This document shows, in pieces, positions 1 through 8,580 of a DNA stretch of 48,416 nucleotides. How positions within the stretch are numbered: position 1 is the stretch's first letter; every line of letters begins with the position of its first letter. The notes below the pieces were generated by a model that was given only the letters and a program-made list of their open reading frames with translations, made no database searches and had not been told where the DNA came from. Position numbers and translations under genes: made by a program. The DNA is from UBA1189 sp045660385. Its GTDB lineage: Bacteria > Bacteroidota > Bacteroidia > Bacteroidales > Bacteroidaceae. The stretch is from positions 1 to 48,416 of the forward strand of contig JAZRDT010000014.1 in NCBI GenBank assembly GCA_045660385.1, in the 5' to 3' direction.

Positions 1-2
1 TA

Positions 3-83
3 CTGCAAAAGCTGATTGATGAACTCGACCTTGTATTGGTCGATGCAAGTCACATCGCAAGCGATGATAAAAGCCCTCCTTGA
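3..83 (+). CDS. 3' end of an unidentified gene (partial)
   Basis: An open frame enters from the left edge and ends with TGA at 81-83, giving 26 residues that finish ...ASDDKSPP. The other two forward frames stop within the first 20 bases. The stretch is too short to recognise. Its position just upstream of a relaxase suggests the last codons of another gene of the same mobilizable element, but that is inference. It could also be chance. Confidence 0.35.
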   Translation: MQKLIDELDLVLVDASHIASDDKSPP

Positions 84-317
84 CGGAGGAGAGCGGAAGC
101 CGTAGGCTGTAGCGGACTGACAAGGGCTTGCCCTTGATATAGCCCACTATAACTACACGCTTCGCTTCCGTAGTTGTGGGCTCTCCCGAGGGGATTAAGG
201 CTTTGCCCTAATGACCCACTCAGGGCGTTTCTCCCCTGAGCACCCAGAGCAAAGAGTGACCCTCTCTTTGCAATCTCCGCTTATGGGTTGTACCCCTAAG
301 AACCCCTTGCGGTTATG
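75..317. other. hairpin cluster, candidate oriT / mobilization origin
   Basis: This non-coding stretch upstream of the relaxase gene holds a dense run of inverted repeats. The clearest are CCTCC/GGAGG at 75-89, CAAGGGC-TT-GCCCTTG at 121-136, AGCCCAC..AACTAC with GTAGTTGTGGGCT at 141-182, ATTAAGGC with GCCCTAAT at 194-212, CTCAGGG with CCCTGAG at 219-240, and GCAAAGAG with CTCTTTGC at 249-271. Several adjacent perfect stems directly 5' of a MobV gene is what an origin of transfer looks like in this relaxase family. The nick site cannot be placed from sequence alone. Some stems could instead act as terminators for the upstream gene. Confidence 0.5.
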
Positions 318-369
318 AGCGGACAAATAAAAGAAATGTTAGTCAATAACTCAAATCAAATTCAAAAAA

Positions 370-1836
370 ATGGCAACAAAAAGCAGTATACATATCAAGC
401 CTTGCAATATAACATCAAGCGAGGCTCATAACCGCAGGACTCCCGAATACATGCGTAACATCGGGGACTCCAAAATCTATATCGTACCCGAACTCTCTGC
501 CGATAACGAGCAGTGGATAAATCCGAGCTTCGGCAATGTCAGTTTGCAGACGCATTATGACAACATTAAACGGATGGTCAAAGAAAAGACAGGACGTGCC
601 ATGCAGGAGAAGGAACGTGAACGCAAAGGCAAGAACGGAAAGATTGTAAAGGTATCCGGATGCTCGCCCATCCGTGAAGGTGTATTGCTTATCAAGGCAG
701 ATACCACTCTATATGATCTTCGCAAATTTGGCGATGAATGCCGACAGCGTTGGGGAATCACCCCTATGCAGATTTTCATGCACAAGGATGAAGGTCATTG
801 TCTAAGTGGAGAACCTGATGCAGATGATAAGGAGAGTTTCAAAATCGGTGGACGTTGGTTCAAACCCAACTATCACGCCCATATCGTGTTCGATTGGATG
901 AACCATGATACGGGCAAAAGTTGCAAGCTCAATGATGATGATATGATGGAAATGCAGACATTGGCTTCCGAAATCCTATCAATGCAGCGAGGGCAATCGA
1001 AAGCCGAGACAGGCAAGGAACATCTGGAACGTAACGACTTCATCCTTGAAAAGCAGAAATCCGAACTCCGCAACTTGGATGCCGTAAGGCGATACAAGGA
1101 GTATCAGGTGAAGGTTGCCGAGCAGGAGGTTCAGGAAGCAGAGAGTATAACACAAGCCCTACGTGATGAAGCCCTGCAAAAAGAGAAGCAGAACGAAATG
1201 CTCGACAAGGCTATCAGCGACAAACGCTTCAAACTGAACAAGGAAAAAGGGAGTCAATTGCTCGGAGCAGTAGCTGATTGGGCAACGGGCAAGTCCAAAG
1301 CACTGAAAGGTGATATAGAGGACTTGAAACTTGACTTAGCGGAAGCACACGAAGCGATAGCGGAAGAACGCAAACGGACACAAGCAGAAGCCGCCAAGCT
1401 CGAAGCTTACAAGCAATCAGTTGCACAGCAGATGGAAAGTGCCGTTCGCAATGCCACAATCAAAAAGGACGATGAGATACGTAACTTGAAAGACCGTCTG
1501 TCATGGAGAGACAAGATGCTGAGGATATTTACAAAAATTCTAATGCAAAGTAATGGCACCTTCAGAAAAGCAGTCGATTCAATCATCAGTTTTGCCAAGG
1601 ATACATATCGCAGCATCTTCAGCCGAGAGGAGGCAAAGACCATCAAGAGTGTAATGGAAGCCTTTGGCAAGGACAAGGAGGACTACAGAGCCATCGGAAC
1701 TTTCCTTGTGTTCACGGCAGATAAGAAAGAGACTCTATCCAATAGCGAGTATTGCAAGGCTACCCGTGAAGTGGATGATATTGCCATAGGCAGATATGAG
1801 CAGGCTCAGAAGCGTGGGAACTCATTGAAGTTGTAA
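370..1836 (+). CDS. MobV-type relaxase (plasmid mobilization / Pre-Mob family)
   Basis: This 488-residue protein should nick and covalently bind one strand at oriT to start conjugal mobilization of its element, using transfer machinery supplied in trans. The relaxase domain covers about residues 1-210. It shows the family metal and active-site pattern: H138-x-D140-E141 followed by H169-x-H171 in the segment NYHAHIVFDW. Residues from about 215 to 380 are a long charged coiled coil, and the C-terminal 100 residues are probably accessory. The ATG follows an A-rich stretch and no Shine-Dalgarno, normal for Bacteroidetes. The candidate oriT lies immediately upstream. Low GC relative to the genes after 10.3 kb fits an integrated mobilizable element. 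No integrase or attachment site is visible, so the element's outer end must lie to the left. Confidence 0.9.
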   Translation: MATKSSIHIKPCNITSSEAHNRRTPEYMRNIGDSKIYIVPELSADNEQWINPSFGNVSLQTHYDNIKRMVKEKTGRAMQEKERERKGKNGKIVKVSGCSPIREGVLLIKADTTLYDLRKFGDECRQRWGITPMQIFMHKDEGHCLSGEPDADDKESFKIGGRWFKPNYHAHIVFDWMNHDTGKSCKLNDDDMMEMQTLASEILSMQRGQSKAETGKEHLERNDFILEKQKSELRNLDAVRRYKEYQVKVAEQEVQEAESITQALRDEALQKEKQNEMLDKAISDKRFKLNKEKGSQLLGAVADWATGKSKALKGDIEDLKLDLAEAHEAIAEERKRTQAEAAKLEAYKQSVAQQMESAVRNATIKKDDEIRNLKDRLSWRDKMLRIFTKILMQSNGTFRKAVDSIISFAKDTYRSIFSREEAKTIKSVMEAFGKDKEDYRAIGTFLVFTADKKETLSNSEYCKATREVDDIAIGRYEQAQKRGNSLKL

Positions 1837-1965
1837 TAAAGCGTACATGGTTTTTATGATTTCTAATCTGAGAGATACAAAATCGAAGCCTATTTGGCTG
1901 AATTTGATGAATTATGTGTAATTTTGCACTGTGATATTGAATAGTGCGAGCAAATCATTTAGATA

Positions 1966-3399
1966 ATGAATAAGGAATTGACGATAGAAGATATTCATGA
2001 GATTGTGGCGAAAGATGAAAGCCGTTATCTGGAATTAAAGCAGACCACAGGGGAATTGTACAAGGCAATGACCTCGGCTTGTGCTTTCCTTAATACGGAT
2101 GGCGGTTGGGTGATGTTCGGCATTACACCTAAATTAAAGATTGTCGGTCAAAATGTCACTGACCCCACAAGACAGGAAATAGCAAATGCCTTAAGAAAGT
2201 TTGAACCGGCTATTGATGTGCCTGTGCAATACATTGAAATCCCCGAAAAGGAAGGTTTTTATGTCATTGCGATGTATTTCAATCCACCTGCACCAACACA
2301 AGCACCTTACACATTCGATGCACGTCCATATTACAAAGTGGAGAATACGACAGCAATAATGCCGAGAGAAATGTTCGAGTCAAGAATCCGTCGTAGCAAT
2401 CCGGGTATGTTCAGTTGGGAGAAGCTTAAATGCCAGATACCGTTGGATGAAATCGACAGAGATCGTCTATATACGGTAGTTCAGATGGGTGTGAATAAAG
2501 GACGTATCCCAGGTTCTGCTCTTGCTCTTCAAGACACATCAGCGTTGCTTACCCACTTTAATCTAATGGATAGCGACAAGGATGTACTCAATGCGGCTTG
2601 TGCTCTGTTTGCAAAGACTCCGGATAAATACCACAATCAATGCAAAGTGAGGTTGGGAAGATTCGAGGGCACAACGATGTCGGAGTTCCGTGACCATACA
2701 GTTTGCTATGGCAATCTATTCGAGCAATATGATGCCATCATCAATTTCTGCCAGAAACACATGTTCCTTGCAGCAAGAATGGATGAAGTTGAAAGAGTTG
2801 AAACGCTGACCGTTCCTTTTAAGGTAGTCAGAGAGGCTACCCTAAACACCATTATCCATCGAGATTGGGATGCATATAACCTAACGCCAAGCATAGCAAT
2901 CTTTGACGATAGAGTTGAGTTTCAGAATCCTGGTGATTTTCCCCTCGGAAGCACTTACAAGGACTTTATAGACAATCCTCATTCGTCACCAGTCAATCCT
3001 AAGATTGCGGATGTGTTCTTCAAAAGCGGTTTGATGGAGGCGTGGGGACGAGGTATTGCCAATATTTTCGATGAGTGCGAAAAATATGGTTTGCCAACTC
3101 CAGAATTCAAAGTGGGGCACAAAATTGTAACGCTTGTAATCCGATTCAAGAACTCTATTACTCCACATAGAAAAGATAATGGTCCTGTAAATGGTCCTGT
3201 AAATGGTCCTGTAAATGGTCCTGTAAATAACCTTCTTGAAATTATCAATAATAATCCAGGAATACAAAAACCAGCCATAAAAGCTCTTATAGGGAAAGGC
3301 GATACTACCATTAAAAGGTATCTCAAACAACTGTTGGAGCAAGGCCTTATCGAATACAGAGGCTCTGATAAAACTGGAGGCTATTATCCGAAAGAATAG
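1966..3399 (+). CDS. AlbA/Schlafen-type ATP-binding putative transcriptional regulator
   Basis: This 477-residue protein resembles the 'divergent AAA-4 / RecG-like' regulators common on Bacteroidetes mobile elements. The order is an AlbA_2 domain (about residues 12-130, with the ESRYLELKQT and FLNTDGGWVMFGI motifs), a middle region, a GHKL-like HATPase_c_4 region (about 280-385, with NTIIHRDW, NPGDFP and GLMEAWGRGI), a linker of four GPVN repeats (residues 406-421), and a C-terminal winged helix (about 423-477, ending EYRGSDKTGGYYPKE). Family members are usually called DNA-binding regulators, but target and ligand are mostly unknown. It lies 129 bp after the relaxase on the same strand and may be cargo or control for the element. 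A terminator follows. Confidence 0.8.
   Translation: MNKELTIEDIHEIVAKDESRYLELKQTTGELYKAMTSACAFLNTDGGWVMFGITPKLKIVGQNVTDPTRQEIANALRKFEPAIDVPVQYIEIPEKEGFYVIAMYFNPPAPTQAPYTFDARPYYKVENTTAIMPREMFESRIRRSNPGMFSWEKLKCQIPLDEIDRDRLYTVVQMGVNKGRIPGSALALQDTSALLTHFNLMDSDKDVLNAACALFAKTPDKYHNQCKVRLGRFEGTTMSEFRDHTVCYGNLFEQYDAIINFCQKHMFLAARMDEVERVETLTVPFKVVREATLNTIIHRDWDAYNLTPSIAIFDDRVEFQNPGDFPLGSTYKDFIDNPHSSPVNPKIADVFFKSGLMEAWGRGIANIFDECEKYGLPTPEFKVGHKIVTLVIRFKNSITPHRKDNGPVNGPVNGPVNGPVNNLLEIINNNPGIQKPAIKALIGKGDTTIKRYLKQLLEQGLIEYRGSDKTGGYYPKE
3181..3228 (+). repeat. four perfect 12-bp tandem repeats encoding (GPVN)4
   Basis: The unit GGTCCTGTAAAT occurs four times without a mismatch, in frame with the AlbA-type regulator. 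Because the unit is 12 bp, copy-number change by slippage would lengthen or shorten the linker before the winged helix without breaking the frame. Confidence 0.97.
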
Positions 3400-3427
3400 G
3401 AGTTTGCGCCAAACCCCAAATAACAGA

Positions 3428-3473
3428 ACCCGTCAGCATCCCGTAAGATCTGCTGGCGGGTCGCTTTATTTTA
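3428..3473 (+). terminator. rho-independent terminator after the AlbA-type regulator
   Basis: An 11-bp stem (ACCCGTCAGCA with TGCTGGCGGGT, one G-T pair) closes a 12-base loop and is followed by a T-rich tail at 3462-3473. It sits 28 bp after the regulator stop codon. Confidence 0.8.
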
Positions 3474-3537
3474 CGAATTCAGAAGACCGTAATATTTGGT
3501 AATTTTACGATGGGAAATTTGTAGAAACAACTTTGAA

Positions 3538-3918
3538 TTATTTCTCCTGTTTAACTCTTATCACATCGTATTCTGCCCCAGAATAGACTTCTATATACAA
3601 AGTTCGAACCTTGCCTGTTGTATTGGGTGCTGCATATACTTTCAAAACATCATTTTTCAATTCAACATATTCCACCCTTAGCCAATCATACACATTATAA
3701 AGTTTATCATCTTCACCTCCTTCGATAGAACCATGATTACCTTTGTAGTCCTGAATTTCTGCAAAAACAAAAGATTCTTCACCAGTTATAGTTTTTTCAC
3801 CGCCATTACTCGTGAATGTTATGCTTTTGGGGAAACCAAGATCAACTTCTTCAAACTCACAAGAGGCCATAATGAGCATAGAGGTCATAATAAACAACCA
3901 TGCAAGAATCCTTTTCAT
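3538..3918 (-). CDS. small lipoprotein, possible BACON-like fold
   Basis: This 126-residue protein begins with a lipoprotein signal (a hydrophobic run ending LIMASC, predicted lipidated Cys at residue 20). The mature part is short and beta-rich: it contains FTSNGGEKTITGEE, then a tryptophan-containing stretch (YDWLRVEYVEL), and ends with an exposed-strand pattern (VRTLYIEVYSGAEYDVIRVKQ). That layout resembles a single BACON/Ig-like beta-sandwich of Bacteroidetes surface proteins, but I do not assign it firmly. It starts 7 bp after the stop of the retropepsin-like protein and is almost certainly co-transcribed with it. GC content is low. Confidence 0.7.
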   Translation of the reverse strand: MKRILAWLFIMTSMLIMASCEFEEVDLGFPKSITFTSNGGEKTITGEESFVFAEIQDYKGNHGSIEGGEDDKLYNVYDWLRVEYVELKNDVLKVYAAPNTTGKVRTLYIEVYSGAEYDVIRVKQEK

Positions 3919-3925
3919 AGCTCTA

Positions 3926-5254
3926 TTATTCCTGATTAAATGTTGTTAATACAAAATCTACCATATTGAAATGTACTTTGCTGAAAAGCATTAAAGATTT
4001 TAAGCCTAAGTTACATTCGTATCCAAACGTACCACCCATATTTTCTTTCAAAACAACTACCATTTCAGTTGCCTTTATTTCGTTATTTCCTAATTCAATA
4101 GATAGATTAGGAACGCGATAGCATTCTGATATATTTACTCCGCCAATTCCTGCGTTTCGAATAGTATCTAATTTACAATGTGTGGTAATATATTCTTTGT
4201 TGTTCTCAAAAAATCCTTTACCTAACGAACCATACGAAGCATCTCCAGTATCGATATTCATTAACATCTTGTCCCCTTTTACAATACCTTTACCCAATAA
4301 ATTCATTTGGGACGAAAAACACATATTGGGAGATACTTGACTCCGTTTTGGAGCAATAGATGGAACTATAATTTTATTATTTACAAAATCTATGGTTAGG
4401 TCTTTGAGTTGTAACATCAGTTCGCTACCGACAACAATATTGAAACAATCAACATATTTGTCTGCCTCTTCATTATTGGTGGTTATATTTATGACATAAA
4501 ATGGAACATCTCTAACAATAATGTCTCCGATTTTTAATTCCCTTGCTATGGCATAGCTTCCATTTTGTATGTCAACTCCACCAACAGTAGTTGATGCATC
4601 AAGTGGAATTAAATTATATTTATGTGCTAATGAATCCGAAATAATATTAACACCAGCTCCTGTATCAAAAGTAACATCTGCTTCAACACCATTAATCGAA
4701 GTGTTTCTAAGATGCATTAATACAGAGTTATTCTTTTGTGAGTCAACAGGAACAACTTCAAAAGGGATAGTTCCTACCGAATTTTCAAACGTGATTTTAT
4801 AGGGATTGTAGTTGGATAGTGCTTCGTATTGATTAATATATTGTTGAACACCTGCTATAGTTGTACTATCAAGATGAGTACGTATAGAGCTAAGAGTAGA
4901 AGATAACATTTTTGCTGCTGTCTTATTATCTCCAATTCTGCTTAAATCCATTGCAAACATCATTGACGAATTGAGCAGATTACCAAGGTCAAGGTTTTCC
5001 GATTGAGTATTGAATAATTCCGCAAACGCAGGGATAGAGACATCTGGTCGGTTTAGTCTGTTACCGATAAGGCAACGAGAAAATATTTCAAGAAATTCAC
5101 TGATTGAATCTTTAGGTTCTGTTTGATATAATGAATCTAATGCAAACCAATCGGAATTATTCATTGCCTCTGCAATTTTTTCATCAGTACTTTGAGCATT
5201 ACTAAATGAAAAACAACCTAAACATACACAAAATGTAAGAACGAACTTCTTCAT
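3926..5254 (-). CDS. secreted retropepsin-like aspartic protease
   Basis: This 442-residue protein has a signal peptide (MKKFVLTFCVCLGCFSFSNA, cleavage near residue 20). Residues about 25-145 look helical, like a TPR-style N-terminal region, and the protease region follows. Two Asp-Thr-Gly motifs are visible: FDTGAGVNIIS, in the classic retropepsin context (hydrophobic-D-T-G-A), and a second, IDTGDASYGSLG, about 130 residues later. The two motifs suggest a double-domain pepsin-like layout, or a retropepsin domain followed by a degenerate copy. Proteins of this family in Bacteroidetes are predicted periplasmic or surface proteases of unknown substrate. It is flanked by a lipoprotein on each side on the same strand. 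Base composition is AT-rich. Confidence 0.8.
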   Translation of the reverse strand: MKKFVLTFCVCLGCFSFSNAQSTDEKIAEAMNNSDWFALDSLYQTEPKDSISEFLEIFSRCLIGNRLNRPDVSIPAFAELFNTQSENLDLGNLLNSSMMFAMDLSRIGDNKTAAKMLSSTLSSIRTHLDSTTIAGVQQYINQYEALSNYNPYKITFENSVGTIPFEVVPVDSQKNNSVLMHLRNTSINGVEADVTFDTGAGVNIISDSLAHKYNLIPLDASTTVGGVDIQNGSYAIARELKIGDIIVRDVPFYVINITTNNEEADKYVDCFNIVVGSELMLQLKDLTIDFVNNKIIVPSIAPKRSQVSPNMCFSSQMNLLGKGIVKGDKMLMNIDTGDASYGSLGKGFFENNKEYITTHCKLDTIRNAGIGGVNISECYRVPNLSIELGNNEIKATEMVVVLKENMGGTFGYECNLGLKSLMLFSKVHFNMVDFVLTTFNQE

Positions 5255-5333
5255 GACTTTTATATTATTGATAATTATCCTTTATATTTAATATACATCA
5301 CACGACCTTTAACACGGTCTTATTCATATAAAA

Positions 5334-6431
5334 TCATTTTACAGGTTCAGCCTTGATGTAATATTGCGTAATATCTTCATCGGAATCGTACCAATGGACA
5401 AGAGCAATGTGTGAGCGGTCTGTTTGCCAAATATATACTGAAGCTTCCCTCTTGTCGGTATCAGTAAAGAGTTTGTCATATTGCTCTTGTACTCCAGACT
5501 CGGCAGTATACAAAGGTTCCTTGTAAAGCTTGCAAAGATATTCATATAGCCACTCCAATGTATCATTTTCAGGTTTGCTCAACAACACTTTAACAATAGG
5601 GGTTCCATCTACAATATAATGCGTACTTACAAACTCATGCTTCTCATCAACAAAGTTGACATACCCAATTGAGTTATTGGAGTTGTCAGTTACTTCATTC
5701 CAATTATACATCAAAAAGTCTTTATTGTTTGTTAAAGAAACCGATATACCATCATTATAAACGAGTTTACCATTCTTGTATGCCTTAATGCTACAAATTC
5801 CACCATACGGGAGAATAAAACGATGATCCCAGCCACTAATAAGCTCAGCTCTACCAACCTCGTGAAAATATATTTTTCGGCTTAGATGTGTTCCCCTCAG
5901 CCAAGGTATATCAAACACAAGCGAGTCGCACAACTCTCTTAGGTCTTGCTGCATATAATTATTGCCATCTAAGTAGAAATGTACTGGCTCAAAGATGTTG
6001 GCTGTGTATGAGTTTGCAAGAGCCCCCTGAGCACCCTTCACCTCCAAAGTGGGGAACTCTGGGGTTCTTACTTTTTGTTCGTTGACAATCTTGATGAGTT
6101 TGTATTTTACGTTTGAGGCATCGGCTGGCGGATTAGCCAAATGTATTTTTTCAACCTCAAGGCAAAATTCCCATCCTAATGAATGTGTAAAACCCTCGAT
6201 GCCATTCATCGGTATAATATCCCAATCAGCATCTTTTTGTTCTTTAATTTTTAGACCATCCAAAGGTTCTGCATCCTCGGGAAGTCCCCAAGGACGATAT
6301 TCTCCTAATTCGGCATCCACATATAGTTTAATTATCTCACTCCAATCCTCAGAAGAGTCTTTGTCGCAACTAATGAATGTAGTAGTGATGCATAATGCTA
6401 TCAACACCCAATAAAAATACTTTAGTTTCAT
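5334..6431 (-). CDS. lipoprotein of unknown function, DUF4377-like N-terminal part
   Basis: This 365-residue predicted lipoprotein has a signal ending TTFISC, with Cys22 as the lipidation site. After the signal comes a segment with a PWG motif, then a segment ending GFTHSLGWEFCLEVEKI followed by ANPPADASNVKYKL. This recalls DUF4377-type domains, in which a short beta module precedes 'NPPADAS'. The remaining 230 residues are beta-rich and not recognised. It is the first gene of a minus-strand series with the retropepsin-like protease and small lipoprotein, 79 bp upstream of the protease. A TACCTTTG promoter box lies 96 bp upstream of its start codon. The function is unknown; exposure at the cell surface is inference. 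Confidence 0.7.
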   Translation of the reverse strand: MKLKYFYWVLIALCITTTFISCDKDSSEDWSEIIKLYVDAELGEYRPWGLPEDAEPLDGLKIKEQKDADWDIIPMNGIEGFTHSLGWEFCLEVEKIHLANPPADASNVKYKLIKIVNEQKVRTPEFPTLEVKGAQGALANSYTANIFEPVHFYLDGNNYMQQDLRELCDSLVFDIPWLRGTHLSRKIYFHEVGRAELISGWDHRFILPYGGICSIKAYKNGKLVYNDGISVSLTNNKDFLMYNWNEVTDNSNNSIGYVNFVDEKHEFVSTHYIVDGTPIVKVLLSKPENDTLEWLYEYLCKLYKEPLYTAESGVQEQYDKLFTDTDKREASVYIWQTDRSHIALVHWYDSDEDITQYYIKAEPVK

Positions 6432-6526
6432 ATTCTTTTTTCTTTAAATTACAACGTAGAGGTATTTTTGCCTGCAAATTTACAGAAAATCAAAAATCAC
6501 TCCATATACTTAGCCTAATTTCTCTG

Positions 6527-6554
6527 CAAAGGTACTGGTTTTCTCTCGAAAACA
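6527..6554 (-). promoter_or_regulatory. promoter upstream of the lipoprotein/protease operon
   Basis: The minus strand reads TACCTTTG at 6534-6527, a perfect TAnnTTTG -7 box. A T-rich TGTTTT block at 6554-6549 is the best -33 candidate, but its spacing (about 14 bp) is shorter than the usual 19-21. A second TACCTTTG on the same strand at 6642-6635 could be an additional start. Confidence 0.55.
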
Positions 6555-6562
6555 GGCTTTAA

Positions 6563-6950
6563 ACACATTTAAACCTCTCTTCTTACATGATGTTGTATCA
6601 TAAAACATCATCCGTTTCCCCCTTTTGTCGGATGCAAAGGTAGCCAAACCTCTTTTAGAATAAGAAAAGGTCAAGCTGAGTTTGGAGCAGTTTCTTCCTC
6701 CGTCGGAGAGTAAACTGCTCCAAAACCTTTTCCTATTCATCGGCTTGGCTTGAATCCGCATCCGGCAACGGAGATAAACGACTGACGAAATAGTAGAACA
6801 AAAGAACGGCATAAATGAAAGGTCTTTACTTGATAGCCTATCATTCAAACTGTTCTCAAATCTTTTCGTGGCTTATTATTTTCGACAGAGAGAAATTTGG
6901 CAAGCGGCAGATTTCACTCCCTCCAAAATAATAGTTTGACAAGAGTGTGC
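6563..6950. other. intergenic stretch with one long inverted repeat
   Basis: No credible gene is seen here. The only open frame (112 codons, minus strand) is low-complexity and spans the promoter boxes. The notable element is a long hairpin: GTTTGGAGCAGTTT at 6680-6693 pairs with AAACTGCTCCAAAAC at 6712-6726 (14 bp with one extra A). Its 18-base loop contains CTCCGTCGGAG, and flanking AAAAGG/CCTTTT at 6665-6732 could extend the stem after a bulge. Confidence 0.6.
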
Positions 6951-6982
6951 TTTTGCCGTTCTTGGAAATTGTCGTACCTTTG
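6951..6982 (+). promoter_or_regulatory. consensus Bacteroidetes promoter of the SDR gene
   Basis: TTTTG at 6951-6955 and TACCTTTG at 6975-6982 are separated by 19 bp, matching the Bacteroidetes -33/-7 consensus. Transcription should begin near 6988-6992. That places an upstream in-frame TTG (6995) at the very 5' end of the RNA and makes ATG at 7010 the realistic start. Confidence 0.85.
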
Positions 6983-7009
6983 CAGCAGTTTTAATTGATA
7001 CAAAGCTTT

Positions 7010-7699
7010 ATGAATATACTTATTATCGGTGCAACCTCAGGCATAGGTCGTGGTCTATGGGATACATATGCAGAGAATGACAATAATGTGATAGTGTTAG
7101 GTCGACGAGTATCGCTTCTTGAAGAAATGAAAGAGATGCGTCCCACAAATACCACAATTTATCCTTGTGATATAACTAATCATCACGAGTTTGAGTCTGT
7201 GCTTAATGATGCTTGTAACAAAGCTAAAATGATAGATTTGGCAATAATCTGTGCAGGAACGGGAGATCTTAATCCAGACCTTTCAATAGATATTGAGTTG
7301 TCTACAATAAACACAAACATTGTTGGATGGACAACTGTTGTTGACAGCATATACAACTTATTCAAAAAGCAAGGCTTTGGTCACTTAGTTACTATCACAT
7401 CTATAGGTGGATTGGTTGGTGAGCCAAATGCTCCTGCATATTCAGCAACAAAGGCGTATCAAATAAATTATTCGCAAGCACTTCGCAAAAAATCCAAGAA
7501 GGATGGTATCTCCGTAACCGAAATAAGACCAGGCTTAGTTAATACTGCGATGGCAAAAGGTGAGGGATTATTCTGGGTAATGCCTGTGTCTAAGGTTGTA
7601 GAACAGATAAAGAAGGCGATAACTAAGAAAAAATCGCTTGTTGTAGTTACAAAGCGATGGAGCATTATAGCGTTTATAATGAAATACTTTATGAGTTAA
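7010..7699 (+). CDS. short-chain dehydrogenase/reductase (SDR family)
   Basis: This 229-residue classical SDR begins MNILIIGATSGIGRG, with the Rossmann glycine motif GATSGIG at residues 7-13. The catalytic pair is Tyr144 and Lys148 (YSATK), with the catalytic serine in the ITSIGG segment before it and the structural NTNIVG stretch earlier. It should catalyse an NAD(P)-dependent oxidation or reduction, but the substrate cannot be read from sequence. The length is near that of a typical single-domain SDR, and the C-terminus is hydrophobic and basic. It stands alone behind its own strong promoter, between two minus-strand groups. AT-rich codon use matches the surrounding accessory region. Confidence 0.88.
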   Translation: MNILIIGATSGIGRGLWDTYAENDNNVIVLGRRVSLLEEMKEMRPTNTTIYPCDITNHHEFESVLNDACNKAKMIDLAIICAGTGDLNPDLSIDIELSTINTNIVGWTTVVDSIYNLFKKQGFGHLVTITSIGGLVGEPNAPAYSATKAYQINYSQALRKKSKKDGISVTEIRPGLVNTAMAKGEGLFWVMPVSKVVEQIKKAITKKKSLVVVTKRWSIIAFIMKYFMS

Positions 7700-7969
7700 G
7701 TTGTCAGTATTCCTGTTATTTACAACAATAAAAACTAATAAATTAAATATGCGGGAGATTATACGAGAAATGGAAACTCCGTAACTTTATAAACGGCTCA
7801 ACAAATGAGCTACAATAAACGTGGAATGGTGGAAATATCAAACTGCATATAGCACAGAAAAGAGAAGAAACACCCTTTATTGATACACTTATAGCGTTAA
7901 GAAACAATAAAAATGTTAAATCTTCACCTTTTAGAATGCACCCTTAAAGGTTATGACCATATTTCTGAC

Positions 7970-8530
7970 TTATTGCTCGCAAAATATTGAGTAATAACTG
8001 GTTGTAAATACCTTTCTTGGATGCAACATTGACCAAAATCTGATTGCCTCAGATGAAGGATCATGTTCTGCAACTTTTCGCATATACTTGAGATACATTT
8101 TCTGAGCTTCAATATAAGTATAGAGTCCTGGTATGGAATCATCCATTTCAAAGTTTCCATTCTCGCTCATTGCAACAACAAGAGGACCGCGCTTATCGGC
8201 TGCAATAACATCCCAACCATTCTTATACTGAACAAGATACATCAACGTATCCTCTCCATCGGTCATAGGCACAATAGTGTCGAGTTCTTTCGCATTCTCT
8301 CCACGACAATGTATAGCTGCGTAAATACGTGCATCTAGATAGGGCACAAAGAACTCCTTATAGATACTATCCTGCAATGCCACAGAATCGGTTTCACAAT
8401 CCATGATTGCGCGTGTTCTTGATATACTTTCAGTTTGCATTGAACCGAAATTTTGTTCAAATTCAAATTCTGTTTGTGTACATCCTACAATTGCTAATAA
8501 AGCAAATAATAAATAACCTACTCTTTTCAT
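7970..8530 (-). CDS. lipoprotein resembling a C10 (streptopain) prodomain / Spi-like inhibitor
   Basis: This 186-residue predicted lipoprotein has a signal ending LAIVGC, with lipidation at Cys16. The segment MYLVQYKNGWDVIAADKRG followed by PLVVAMSENGNFEMDD matches the pattern of the propeptide of C10 cysteine proteases and of the small Spi inhibitors in Bacteroides, where a 'GW/GFVIVSAD..PVLAYS..G.F' core is typical. No catalytic Cys or His protease domain follows. The protein ends 29 residues after the pattern AIRFWSML, and the next 270 bp to the SDR stop hold no continuation in any frame I checked. It is either a stand-alone inhibitor-like protein or a truncated protease gene. A stand-alone lipoprotein fits better because the N-terminus and start are intact. 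Confidence 0.6.
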   Translation of the reverse strand: MKRVGYLLFALLAIVGCTQTEFEFEQNFGSMQTESISRTRAIMDCETDSVALQDSIYKEFFVPYLDARIYAAIHCRGENAKELDTIVPMTDGEDTLMYLVQYKNGWDVIAADKRGPLVVAMSENGNFEMDDSIPGLYTYIEAQKMYLKYMRKVAEHDPSSEAIRFWSMLHPRKVFTTSYYSIFCEQ

Positions 8531-8580
8531 ATTATCATCATTGAAAATATTTTACATTAGAGTTCAAAATCACCTACACA

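Noticed and set aside
6510..6848. 112-codon minus-strand open frame in the intergenic region
   Set aside because: It runs through promoter boxes and the long hairpin, has no recognisable domain, and is rich in Arg, Ser and Lys without pattern. I regard it as chance.
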